Source of the DNA: Betaproteobacteria bacterium
GTDB lineage: Bacteria > Pseudomonadota > Gammaproteobacteria > Burkholderiales > Rhodocyclaceae
Assembly (NCBI GenBank): GCA_009777245.1
Contig: WRMF01000023.1
Span: forward strand, 1 to 40,980
Reading direction: 5' to 3'
Length of the DNA: 40,980 nucleotides
Below, in pieces: positions 34,895 to 40,980 of the stretch. A program made the translations under genes and the position numbers. The first letter of the stretch is position 1; each line of letters opens with the position of its first letter. Below the pieces are notes generated by a model. The model was not told where the DNA came from, did not search any database, and worked only from the letters and a program-made list of their open reading frames with translations.

Positions 34895-36244
34895 TCACGC
34901 CTCGTTCTCCCCTTCTTTAGCCGCACCCTCATCCAATTGCCGTAAAAAGGCCATCTTTTCGCGGATTTTGGCTTCCATGCCTCTGGAAACCGGCTGATAC
35001 CAGCCGGGCTTTGCCATGCCTTCCGGCAGATAATTCTCCCCTGCCGCATAGGCGTCCCGCTCGTCATGGGCATAACGATACTCGCGCCCATGTCCAAGTT
35101 CCTTCATGAGTTTGGTCGGCGCGTTACGCAAATGGATCGGCACGTCGCGCGACTTGTCTTCTTTCACAAAGGCCATCGCCCGACCGAAAGCCAGGTAACC
35201 CGCGTTACTCTTGGCAGTCACCGCAAGATAAATCACCGCTTCCGCCAGAGCCAGTTCACCTTCCGGCGACCCCAGGCGCTCATAAGTTTCGGCGGCGGCA
35301 AGCACAATCTGGGCAGCGCGCGGGTCTGCCAGCCCAACATCTTCCCAGGCCGCGCGCACCAGCCGACGCGCCAGATAACGCGGATCCGCCCCGCCATCCA
35401 GCATCCGGCAAAACCAGTACAAAGCGGCATCAGGGTCTGAACCGCGTATGGATTTATGCAGCGCGGAAATCTGGTCATAAAAGGCGTCGCCCCCCTTGTC
35501 GAAACGGCGTAAACCCTGCACCAACGCCTCCGTAACGAAGGCGGTATCCATCTCTGTTTTTCCCGCGCTCCTGCCCGCTACCGCAAGTTGCTCCAACATG
35601 TTAAGAAGCCTTCTGGCGTCCCCATCCGCCATGAGAAGCAAACGGCTCTTCGCTTCATCGTCAAAGACAAAATCAGCCAGCGCGACCTCTCTCGCCCTGT
35701 CGAACAGCAACGCCAGATCCGCTTCTTCCAGCGGCTTCAGGACATATACTGTTGCGCGGGAGATAAGCGCGGAATTGACTTCAAAGGAAGGATTTTCCGT
35801 CGTCGCGCCGATAAACGTCACCGTGCCAGATTCCACATAGGGCAAAAAGGCGTCTTGCTGCGCCTTGTTGAAACGATGCACTTCATCCACAAACAAGATG
35901 GTGCGCCGCATTCGGCGCTGGTTCTCCTCAGCCCGCCGCATGGCTTCGCGGATGTCTTTCACCCCGGCAAATACTGCGGAAATGGCGATGAATTCGCACT
36001 CGAACCCGTCCGCCATCAGACGCGCCAGGGTGGTTTTACCCACGCCTGGCGGCCCCCAGAAAATCATGGAATGCGGCTTTCGCGCCTCAAAAGCCAATTT
36101 AAGCGGCCTGCCCTCTCCCAAAAGATGACCCTGCCCCACCACTTCATCCAGACTTTTTGGGCGCAACCGTTCGGCCAGCGGCGAAAAACCGGATGGAACA
36201 CGGCCTTGCGGCAAAATATCATCAGCGGAAAACAGGTCTGTCAT
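34895..36244 (-). CDS. rarA: RarA (MgsA) replication-associated recombination ATPase
   Basis: A 449-residue AAA+ ATPase of the clamp-loader superfamily acting at stalled replication forks. The start ATG at 36242-36244 opens MTDLFSADDILPQGR; the frame stays open upstream but only in antiphase to the next gene. RPKSLDEVVGQGHLLGEGRPL precedes Walker A GPPGVGKT (64-71); FVDEVHRFNKAQQDAFLPYVE has Walker B (DEVH 120-123), followed by sensor 1 GATTENPSFEVNSALISR. The C-terminal tetramerisation region (HKSIRGSDPDAALYWFCRMLDGGADPRYLARRLVRAAWEDVGLADPRA) is full length. It ends with the family tail RYAHDERDAYAAGENYLPEGM plus a short acidic extension. Confidence 0.95.
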   Translation of the reverse strand: MTDLFSADDILPQGRVPSGFSPLAERLRPKSLDEVVGQGHLLGEGRPLKLAFEARKPHSMIFWGPPGVGKTTLARLMADGFECEFIAISAVFAGVKDIREAMRRAEENQRRMRRTILFVDEVHRFNKAQQDAFLPYVESGTVTFIGATTENPSFEVNSALISRATVYVLKPLEEADLALLFDRAREVALADFVFDDEAKSRLLLMADGDARRLLNMLEQLAVAGRSAGKTEMDTAFVTEALVQGLRRFDKGGDAFYDQISALHKSIRGSDPDAALYWFCRMLDGGADPRYLARRLVRAAWEDVGLADPRAAQIVLAAAETYERLGSPEGELALAEAVIYLAVTAKSNAGYLAFGRAMAFVKEDKSRDVPIHLRNAPTKLMKELGHGREYRYAHDERDAYAAGENYLPEGMAKPGWYQPVSRGMEAKIREKMAFLRQLDEGAAKEGENEA

Positions 36245-36267
36245 GGCGCTCCGCTTACAGTTATGCC

Positions 36268-37416
36268 CTAACGCATCACCGCGCCCAAGGCCGCGCGGAA
36301 ATGGGAAGCCAGATTTTCCGGGCTGTCCACATTCATACCCAGATCGCGGACAAGACCGTCTTGCAGGCTGTAAATCCAGGCGTGAACCGTTACTCGCTGA
36401 CCGCGCCGCCAGGCATCCTGCACCACGAAAGTCTGACAAACATTTGCAGCCTGCTCAAGCGCGTTCAGTTCGCAAAGGCGATTGTGTCGCTCTTCTTCCG
36501 GCAGGCTTTCAATCAATCCGCTGTGTTTCTGGCGCACATCCTGCACATGGCGCAGCCAGATATCCACCAGACCAACCCGCGCGCCTTCGAGCGCGGCCTT
36601 GACCCCGCCGCAACCATAATGACCGACTACCATGATATGTTTGATCTTGAGCACGTCAACGGCATACTGGATAACGGAAAGGCAATTCAGGTCGCTATGC
36701 ACCACCACATTGGCCACATTGCGATGCACAAACACCTCGCCCGGCAGGAGACCGACAATCTGGTTGGCGGGCACGCGCGAATCGGCGCACCCGATCCAGA
36801 GATAATCAGGACGCTGAATGCCGGCCAGCTTGTTGAAATAGTCCGGGTCAAGCGTTTGCATCTGGTGCGCCCAGGCGCGGTTGTAATCGAACAGATGGAG
36901 AAGACACTCCTTCCTGATTTTCTCTTCCGCCCAGTCTGTCAGATCAAGCGACAGGTAAATCGAGCCTTCCTGCGGCGCGGGATAATAAGCCGGAGCCTCG
37001 GTAAAACCGAGTTCCCGATAGAGCTTTACCGCAATTCGCATGGCGGGAATGGCATCCAGCACCAGCCTGCGAAATCCCTCTTCTTTCGCGGTACGAATCG
37101 CGGCTATGGCAAGCGCGGTACCTGCCCCGCGTCCACGCGCATCCGGCGTGACATACATCCGCTTCATTTCGCACATCGAATCCGACATGGGCAAAAGACC
37201 GACGCAACCGACGGGACGACCGTCAATTTCACCGACAAAAAGCCAGCCGGACGGCGGGGCATAACATCCCGGCAGGGTCGCTATCTCCTCGCCGAAACTC
37301 TGGAACGAAAGATGAACCCCCATCCAGGCCGCGTAATCCTGAAAAAAACCGCGCAGCGCCTCAATTGCCGGATCGTCCGGGGAAAGAATCTGTCTGACAC
37401 GCACTTCCTTGTTCAT
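36268..37416 (-). CDS. Fusion of GNAT acetyltransferase and beta-carbonic anhydrase
   Basis: A single 382-residue open frame combining two enzymes. Residues 1-160 are a GNAT N-acetyltransferase: GWLFVGEIDGRPVGCVGLLP, CEMKRMYVTPDARGRGAGTALAIAAI (acetyl-CoA loop about 93-102) and AVKLYRELGFTEAPAYYPAPQEG. Residues 168-382 are a complete Can-type beta-carbonic anhydrase with zinc ligands C210, H266 and C269 and the Asp/Arg dyad in IGCADSR (D212, R214); VVGHYGCGGVKAAL and VHAWIYSLQDGLVRDLG are typical. A linker of only about ten residues joins them. No frameshift or stop separates the parts. The ATG at 37414-37416 has AGGAAA upstream. The carbonic anhydrase is confidently active by motif; the acetyl acceptor is unknown. 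The stop is 23 bases before the rarA start. Confidence 0.92.
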   Translation of the reverse strand: MNKEVRVRQILSPDDPAIEALRGFFQDYAAWMGVHLSFQSFGEEIATLPGCYAPPSGWLFVGEIDGRPVGCVGLLPMSDSMCEMKRMYVTPDARGRGAGTALAIAAIRTAKEEGFRRLVLDAIPAMRIAVKLYRELGFTEAPAYYPAPQEGSIYLSLDLTDWAEEKIRKECLLHLFDYNRAWAHQMQTLDPDYFNKLAGIQRPDYLWIGCADSRVPANQIVGLLPGEVFVHRNVANVVVHSDLNCLSVIQYAVDVLKIKHIMVVGHYGCGGVKAALEGARVGLVDIWLRHVQDVRQKHSGLIESLPEEERHNRLCELNALEQAANVCQTFVVQDAWRRGQRVTVHAWIYSLQDGLVRDLGMNVDSPENLASHFRAALGAVMR

Positions 37417-37507
37417 TATTTCCTGCCTTTCTTCGTACTCAATGACTGCATTCCCCTGCAAGAGGACGACGAACTCTGCTTTGGCCTGGTCGTACCGAGT
37501 TCAGATT

Positions 37508-38134
37508 TCATAACCGCTCCCTTATCTTGCGCTTCACTTTGTCCAAATCGCTGTCCGCAAGCAGAGGAACAAGATTTTGAATTACATCAATCGGCTTGTC
37601 CCACCATTTGAACTCAAGCATGAGGGCGATAAGCTCATCGTCAAACCGTTTGCGGACAGGTTTTGCAGGATTACCCACGACGATAGTATACGGCTCCACA
37701 TCGCTTCCCACAATGCTGTTCAAGCCGATAATCGCGCCGTCGCCAATATGGACGCCGGGCAGGATAGTAGCGTTTTGGCCAATCCATACATCGTTGCCGA
37801 CAATCGTATCGCCCTTGAATTGCATCTCCGTAAGCGGCGGCGTATCCTGTCGCCAGCCATCGAAAATATAGAATGGAAACGTACTGACGGCGTTCATTTT
37901 ATGATTCGCGCCGTTCATAATGAACTCCACGTCTGCCGCTATCTGGCAGAACTTCCCGATAATCAGCTTGTCGCCGTAGAATTCATAGTGATGGGTCACG
38001 CAGCTTTCAAAATCCAGGCCGCTGTAATATGAGAAATCGCCGACGATGATATTCCGGCGAGTAATGGTCGGTTTGATATAGGTCACGTCAAACCCCGGCA
38101 CAGGGTAGATTGCGGTCGGGTCAGGCATTGGCAT
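37508..38134 (-). CDS. Vat/Xat-type hexapeptide O-acetyltransferase
   Basis: A 208-residue left-handed beta-helix acetyltransferase of the CatB-related (xenobiotic) group that includes streptogramin A acetyltransferases. It shows GDFSYYSG, KLIIGKFCQIAADVEFIMNGANHKMNAVSTFPF with the catalytic His about 78, then hexapeptide turns TIVGNDVWIGQNATILPGVHIGDGAIIGLNSIVGSDVEPYTIVVGNPAKPVRKRF and a C-terminal helical WWDKPIDVI segment. GGAGG lies nine bases before the ATG at 38132-38134. The same fold acts on many hydroxyl substrates, so antibiotic acetylation is only a possibility. It follows the phosphorylase gene (plus-side neighbour) with an 18-base gap. Confidence 0.87.
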   Translation of the reverse strand: MPMPDPTAIYPVPGFDVTYIKPTITRRNIIVGDFSYYSGLDFESCVTHHYEFYGDKLIIGKFCQIAADVEFIMNGANHKMNAVSTFPFYIFDGWRQDTPPLTEMQFKGDTIVGNDVWIGQNATILPGVHIGDGAIIGLNSIVGSDVEPYTIVVGNPAKPVRKRFDDELIALMLEFKWWDKPIDVIQNLVPLLADSDLDKVKRKIRERL

Positions 38135-38152
38135 AATTGCTTTCCTCCATCC

Positions 38153-38917
38153 TCAACTTTTATGATCGCTACTGTCTTCCCCGGGTAACGAAACATGCGC
38201 GAGAATCACGCGCACTTTCTCCATTGCTTCCTGAAGCACAGCTTCCAGCTTGTCAAAAATGATTCCCTGACGGCTGTCATTTCGTCCGGCGGCGTGATTG
38301 GCAACCAGATTGATCACCGCGTAGGGAATTTTGAGTTCGCGCGCGAGCGCCGCTTCCGGCATTCCGGTCATGCCTACGACATCTGCCCCGTCGCGTTCCA
38401 GCCGGTTGACTTCCGCCGCCGTCTCCAGTCTTGGCCCCTGGGTTACGGCATAAACGCCGCCGTCCCGAGCCGGAATCGCAGCCGCCTTCGCGGCTTCAAG
38501 CAGACTTTGGCGCAGACGCGCATCATAAGGTTCGGTAAGGTCAATATGAGCGACAGGATCGCCCTCGTCCTCAAAGAAGGTAGCCGCCCGTCCCCAGGTG
38601 TAATCCATGACCTGATGCGGAATGACGAGATCGCCGGGCAAAAGTCCGACCAGAATGCCGCCTACAGACGCGACAGAAACGATATGGGTAGCCCCGACAT
38701 CCCGCAATGCCCAGATGTTGGCGCGATAGTTGACCTTGTGCGGCGGAATCGTATGCTGATGCCCATGCCGGGCGAGAAAAACGGCTTCCTGCCCGCCCAG
38801 ACGGCCAAAAGCCAGGACGCTGGAAGGCTCGCCGTAAGGCGTCCGCGCGATTTCGCGGCTCATTACATCCAGATTGGAAAGCTGGGATAACCCGCTGCCG
38901 CCAATGATTGCCAGCAT
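38153..38917 (-). CDS. S-methyl-5'-thioinosine phosphorylase (MTAP/PNP family)
   Basis: A 254-residue purine nucleoside phosphorylase-family enzyme splitting 5'-methylthioinosine to hypoxanthine and methylthioribose-1-phosphate in polyamine by-product salvage. The start is taken as ATG 38915-38917: AGGAG lies eight bases upstream, whereas the ATG two codons earlier is only two bases from it. Motifs are IGGSGL with the phosphate-binding Gly/Ser, LARHGHQHTIPPHKVNYRANIWAL, ATQGPRLET-type YAVTQGPRLETAAEV and VGMTGMPEAALARELKIPYAVINLVANHAAG. The Asn in VANHAAG (about 207) replaces the Asp that reads adenine in MTA phosphorylases, which points to a 6-oxopurine substrate as in Pseudomonas MTIP. Confidence 0.85.
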   Translation of the reverse strand: MLAIIGGSGLSQLSNLDVMSREIARTPYGEPSSVLAFGRLGGQEAVFLARHGHQHTIPPHKVNYRANIWALRDVGATHIVSVASVGGILVGLLPGDLVIPHQVMDYTWGRAATFFEDEGDPVAHIDLTEPYDARLRQSLLEAAKAAAIPARDGGVYAVTQGPRLETAAEVNRLERDGADVVGMTGMPEAALARELKIPYAVINLVANHAAGRNDSRQGIIFDKLEAVLQEAMEKVRVILAHVSLPGEDSSDHKS

Positions 38918-38973
38918 AGGCATTACTCCTTAACAGACTTAAAATATCGGGCATTGTACCAAGCAACGCCATT

Positions 38974-39120
38974 TATAGCGCTTTCCGCAAATCACGTTAC
39001 TACCAGAGGGGCTAACCAAGCCGCTGTAGGGGTTAAAAATTTTTAACCCCTACGCCGCAAGCGGGAGAGGGGAGCAAAGCGCACACCCCGACCGTATCGT
39101 TATTTGCGGAAAGCGTTATA
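38974..39120. repeat. MITE-like element A, 147 bases with 23-base terminal inverted repeats
   Basis: The left end TATAGCGCTTTCCGCAAATC(ACG) at 38974-38996 is mirrored at 39098-39120 with 21 of 23 bases matching. Both ends finish in TA, the dinucleotide often duplicated on insertion. Inside is a perfect 28-base palindrome at 39026-39053 (centre AAAAATTTTT flanked by GGGGTT/AACCCC) and a GCAAGCGGGAGAGGGGAG stretch shared with 24158-24180 and 27870-27890. No coding capacity. It occupies most of the gap between the phosphorylase gene and purD. Confidence 0.65.
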
Positions 39121-39151
39121 TCTGTATTCTGCCAAGGTTTCCGGCATTAGC

Positions 39152-39177
39152 AAAAAGCCGGTAGAATCCGGCTTTTT
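39152..39177 (+). promoter_or_regulatory. Hairpin/terminator with overlapping -10 box upstream of purD
   Basis: AAAAAGCCGG and CCGGCTTTTT form a perfect ten-pair stem around the loop TAGAAT, followed by CTTT, so in form it is an intrinsic terminator usable on either strand. The loop itself is a good -10 hexamer, with TTCCGG 17 bases upstream as a weak -35. It could end read-through entering purD, or be the purD promoter with the start inside the right arm; the two roles would compete. The purD ATG is 37 bases downstream. Confidence 0.5.
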
Positions 39178-39213
39178 CTTTATCATTTTATTTTCAAGCG
39201 ACTGGATTTACTC

Positions 39214-40491
39214 ATGAAACTTCTCGTAATCGGCTCCGGCGGGCGTGAACATGCTTTGGCCTGGAAGCTCGCGCAAGCCCCTGGTCTGCAAAAAATATAC
39301 GTCGCGCAGGGCAACGCCGGCACCGCGCTGGAGCATGAACTGGAAAACCTGCCCCTCACTCAACCGGAAGAGCTTGCCGACTTTGCGACCAAAAACAAAA
39401 TTCATCTGACCGTGGTCGGCCCGGAAGCGCCATTGGCTCTGGGAATCGTTGATCTCTTTCGCGCGCGCGGCCTTCCGATTTTCGGGCCAACCAAGGCTGC
39501 CGCAGAGCTTGAATCCTCCAAGGATTTTGCCAAGCGTTTCATGGCGCGGCACAAAATCCCGACCGCCGCCTTTGCGACGTTCACGGATGCGGCGAGCGCC
39601 CACGCCCATGTGGAGAAGGAAGGCGCGCCCATCGTCATCAAGGCCGACGGTCTTGCGGCAGGCAAGGGGGTTGTCGTCGCCATGACGCCGGATGAAGCGC
39701 ACAAGGCGATTGACGACATGCTCTTGGCCAACCGCCTTGGCGTAGCGGGAGCCAAGGTCGTGATCGAGGAATTTCTGACCGGCGAAGAAGCCAGTTTCAT
39801 TGTCATGGCGGATGGCAAGAATGTGCTGTCGCTTGCTTCCAGTCAGGATCACAAACGCCTTTACGACGGTGATGTCGGCTCCAACACGGGCGGCATGGGC
39901 GCTTACTCTCCCGCCCCGATCGTCACGCCGGAAATCCACGCCAGAGTATTGCGGGAAATTATCAGGCCGACGGTGCAGGGCATGGCTTCGGACGGCATTC
40001 CATACACCGGCTTTCTTTACGCCGGTCTGATGATCGGAAATGACGGCAGCGTCAAGGCGCTGGAATTCAACTGCCGGATGGGCGACCCTGAAGCCCAGCC
40101 TATAATGATGCGGATGAAATCCAACCTGCTCGTTCTCCTGGAACACGCAATCCACGGGACGCTCGATCAGGCGGATATCGAATGGGATCGGCGCGCCGCG
40201 CTGGGGGTCGTGCTTGCTACTGCCGGTTATCCCGAAGCGCCGGAGAAGGGCGATGTCATCTCCGGCATTCCCGCCGATAACGCATTCGGCGAAGACGCGC
40301 GTGTATTCCATGCGGGAACGGCGACCCGGGACGGAGAAACAATAACCAACGGCGGGCGGGTGCTTTGCGTAACGGCTCTTGGCGAAAACGTGAAAATCGC
40401 GCAAAAACGCGCCTATGAAGCCATCCTCGACATTTCCTTTCGCGGAATGCAATACCGAAAAGATATTGGACAGCGCGCCATTGCCCGTTAG
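39214..40491 (+). CDS. purD: PurD, phosphoribosylamine-glycine ligase
   Basis: A 425-residue ATP-grasp enzyme of purine synthesis joining glycine to 5-phosphoribosylamine. It begins MKLLVIGSGGREHALAWKLAQAPGLQKIYVAQGNAGTA, then VVGPEAPLALGIVDLFRARGLPIFGPTKAAAELESSKDFAKRFMARHKIPTA, APIVIKADGLAAGKGVVVA, EEFLTGEEASFIVMADG, SSQDHKRLYDGDVGSNTGGMGAYSPAPIV, GFLYAGLMI and LEFNCRMGDPEAQPIMMRM. Length is normal. It is the only recognised protein gene on the plus strand. The stop TAG at 40489-40491 lies inside a copy of the element-B end repeat, which therefore supplies the last bases of the gene. Confidence 0.97.
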   Translation: MKLLVIGSGGREHALAWKLAQAPGLQKIYVAQGNAGTALEHELENLPLTQPEELADFATKNKIHLTVVGPEAPLALGIVDLFRARGLPIFGPTKAAAELESSKDFAKRFMARHKIPTAAFATFTDAASAHAHVEKEGAPIVIKADGLAAGKGVVVAMTPDEAHKAIDDMLLANRLGVAGAKVVIEEFLTGEEASFIVMADGKNVLSLASSQDHKRLYDGDVGSNTGGMGAYSPAPIVTPEIHARVLREIIRPTVQGMASDGIPYTGFLYAGLMIGNDGSVKALEFNCRMGDPEAQPIMMRMKSNLLVLLEHAIHGTLDQADIEWDRRAALGVVLATAGYPEAPEKGDVISGIPADNAFGEDARVFHAGTATRDGETITNGGRVLCVTALGENVKIAQKRAYEAILDISFRGMQYRKDIGQRAIAR

Positions 40492-40508
40492 AGCGGTTTT
40501 GACCCAAG
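40487..40508 (+). repeat. Second copy of element-B left terminal repeat at the purD stop
   Basis: GTTAGAGCGGTTTTGACCCA(AG) matches 27786-27807 with 19 of 22 bases identical, and the similarity continues a little into CGC-TTAC. It overlaps the purD stop codon. No matching right end is visible before the IS remnant, so the copy is partial. Bases 40509-40632 contain a shortened CTCTCCCG palindrome and nothing else recognisable. Confidence 0.5.
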
Positions 40509-40632
40509 CGCTTACATTTTACGCACATTCTCCTACCTTCGACCGTACTCTCCCGTAAATGGGACAGGGGTCGGGGAAGAAGTTTGCCCGCGTCGGCATT
40601 CAGCTTTGAGAAAAAGCGCGCATACTTGGAGC

Positions 40633-40827
40633 TTATCCGTAAATAACAGTTTCCTGTCGCCAGCAGATCAGCGCAACAGCCAGTGACAGCAACGCCTCAA
40701 AGGAGGCGGCAGATTTCTCAAAGCGTACCAAGAGCTTGCGAAAGCGATTGAGCCAACTGTGACTGCGTTCGACTACCCAGCGTTGCGGTTTCGCTTTGAT
40801 CGTAAAACCAACTCTGGTTTGAAACCA
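40633..40827 (-). pseudogene. IS5-family transposase, C-terminal remnant
   Basis: The minus strand encodes about 65 codons ending at TAA 40633-40635: GFTIKAKPQRWVVERSHSWLNRFRKLLVRFEKSAASFEALLSLAVALICWRQETVIYG. RWVVERSHSWLNRFRKL contains the catalytic Glu region of the DDE transposases of the IS5 (IS1031/IS427-like) group, and ICWRQ..IYG is their usual ending. Similarity stops abruptly at about 40827, where a hairpin-rich sequence begins and the frame closes at 40834-40836. Only the 3' end of the transposase survives in this window, so it is not functional here. Confidence 0.85.
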
Positions 40828-40980
40828 CGCCCTTTAGGGCGGCGCAGCGGTTAAATCTCCGGCCTAAAGGCCGGGGTGGCTCCATGCCTGTCGCTGATTT
40901 CTTGCTGTTTTTGATGTATTTTGCTTGTAATTTTGTTGTATTTTGACGAATGAGCTTGCTTTTTTTGCCGGGATTGCGGA
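40828..40980. mobile_element. Hairpin-bearing insertion end at window edge, IS200/IS605-like
   Basis: Directly where the IS5 remnant breaks off there are two perfect hairpins: CGCCCT-TT-AGGGCG at 40828-40841 and CCGGCCT-AA-AGGCCGG at 40859-40874. Closely spaced subterminal hairpins without inverted-repeat ends are typical of IS200/IS605-type elements, whose TnpB genes and guide RNAs use such 3' ends. Upstream on the minus strand (40876-40980) the DNA is A/T-rich with a short open frame, but I do not recognise TnpB. The body of any such element would lie beyond 40980. Confidence 0.35.

Noticed and set aside
36157..37611. A 484-codon plus-strand open frame across rarA, the GNAT-anhydrase fusion and the Vat/Xat gene
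   Set aside because: It crosses three genes with clear catalytic motifs on the other strand and shows no domain of its own.
39208..40452. A 414-codon open frame on the minus strand opposite purD
   Set aside because: It is antiphase to a full-length, motif-rich purD; the translation has no recognisable domain and is His/Arg-rich as expected from a complementary strand of a G/C-rich gene.

Overview
This window looks like chromosome of a facultatively anaerobic, nitrate-respiring betaproteobacterium. The gene repertoire (periplasmic Nap nitrate reductase, propionyl-CoA/methylmalonyl-CoA enzymes, MTIP-type nucleoside phosphorylase, FNR-type promoter) would fit a Rhodocyclales-like lineage, but that placement is inference from gene content and protein style, not a measured phylogeny. 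Every recognisable gene except purD, plus one tRNA-like gene, lies on the minus strand, so operons read from high to low coordinates.

Layout. (1) 1-3220: the 5' end of an unknown exported protein running off the left edge, the tRNA hydroxylation protein TrhP, and a GGDEF diguanylate cyclase. (2) 3221-3549: a non-coding stretch with a divergent tRNA-Thr(UGU)-like gene and two copies of a promoter-like sequence. (3) 3550-19186: a compact molybdenum/nitrate island. It holds molybdate uptake (modABC), nearly every molybdopterin cofactor step (moaA, moaC, moaD, moaE, moeB, mogA, moeA, mobA, mobB) and one molybdoenzyme with its electron chain (napFDAGHBC). A class II FNR-type promoter can be read upstream of napF. 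(4) 19367-26757: the propionate-assimilation module pccA-pccB-meaB-mcm, converting propionyl-CoA to succinyl-CoA. It is interrupted by a DUF433 gene bounded by direct repeats and by G/C-rich repeat DNA. (5) 26840-38917: mainly housekeeping genes: YgfZ, a Sel1-repeat protein, NfeD, a PolB-like exonuclease, a YnbE/YdbL pair, an orphan UgpB-like binding protein, an M28 peptidase, EttA, RarA, an acetyltransferase-carbonic anhydrase fusion, a Vat/Xat acetyltransferase and a thioinosine phosphorylase. (6) 38974-40980: a small inverted-repeat element, purD on the plus strand, an IS5-family transposase remnant and a hairpin-rich insertion end at the right edge.

How it works together. ModABC imports molybdate. 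MoaA/MoaC, MoaD/MoaE (MoaD activated by MoeB), MogA, MoeA and MobA/MobB build bis-MGD, and NapA uses it to reduce nitrate in the periplasm. Electrons come from quinol through NapC and/or NapGH and then NapB. The carbon module feeds propionyl-CoA into the TCA cycle under B12-dependent catalysis, with MeaB protecting the mutase.

No CRISPR array, prophage or defence system is visible. The strongest novelty candidates are: the single-chain GNAT plus beta-carbonic anhydrase protein; a 22-residue tandem duplication in a periplasmic loop of NapH; two families of short inverted-repeat (MITE-like) elements, one of which also occurs as single ends that resemble promoters; and the odd tRNA-Thr-like gene.
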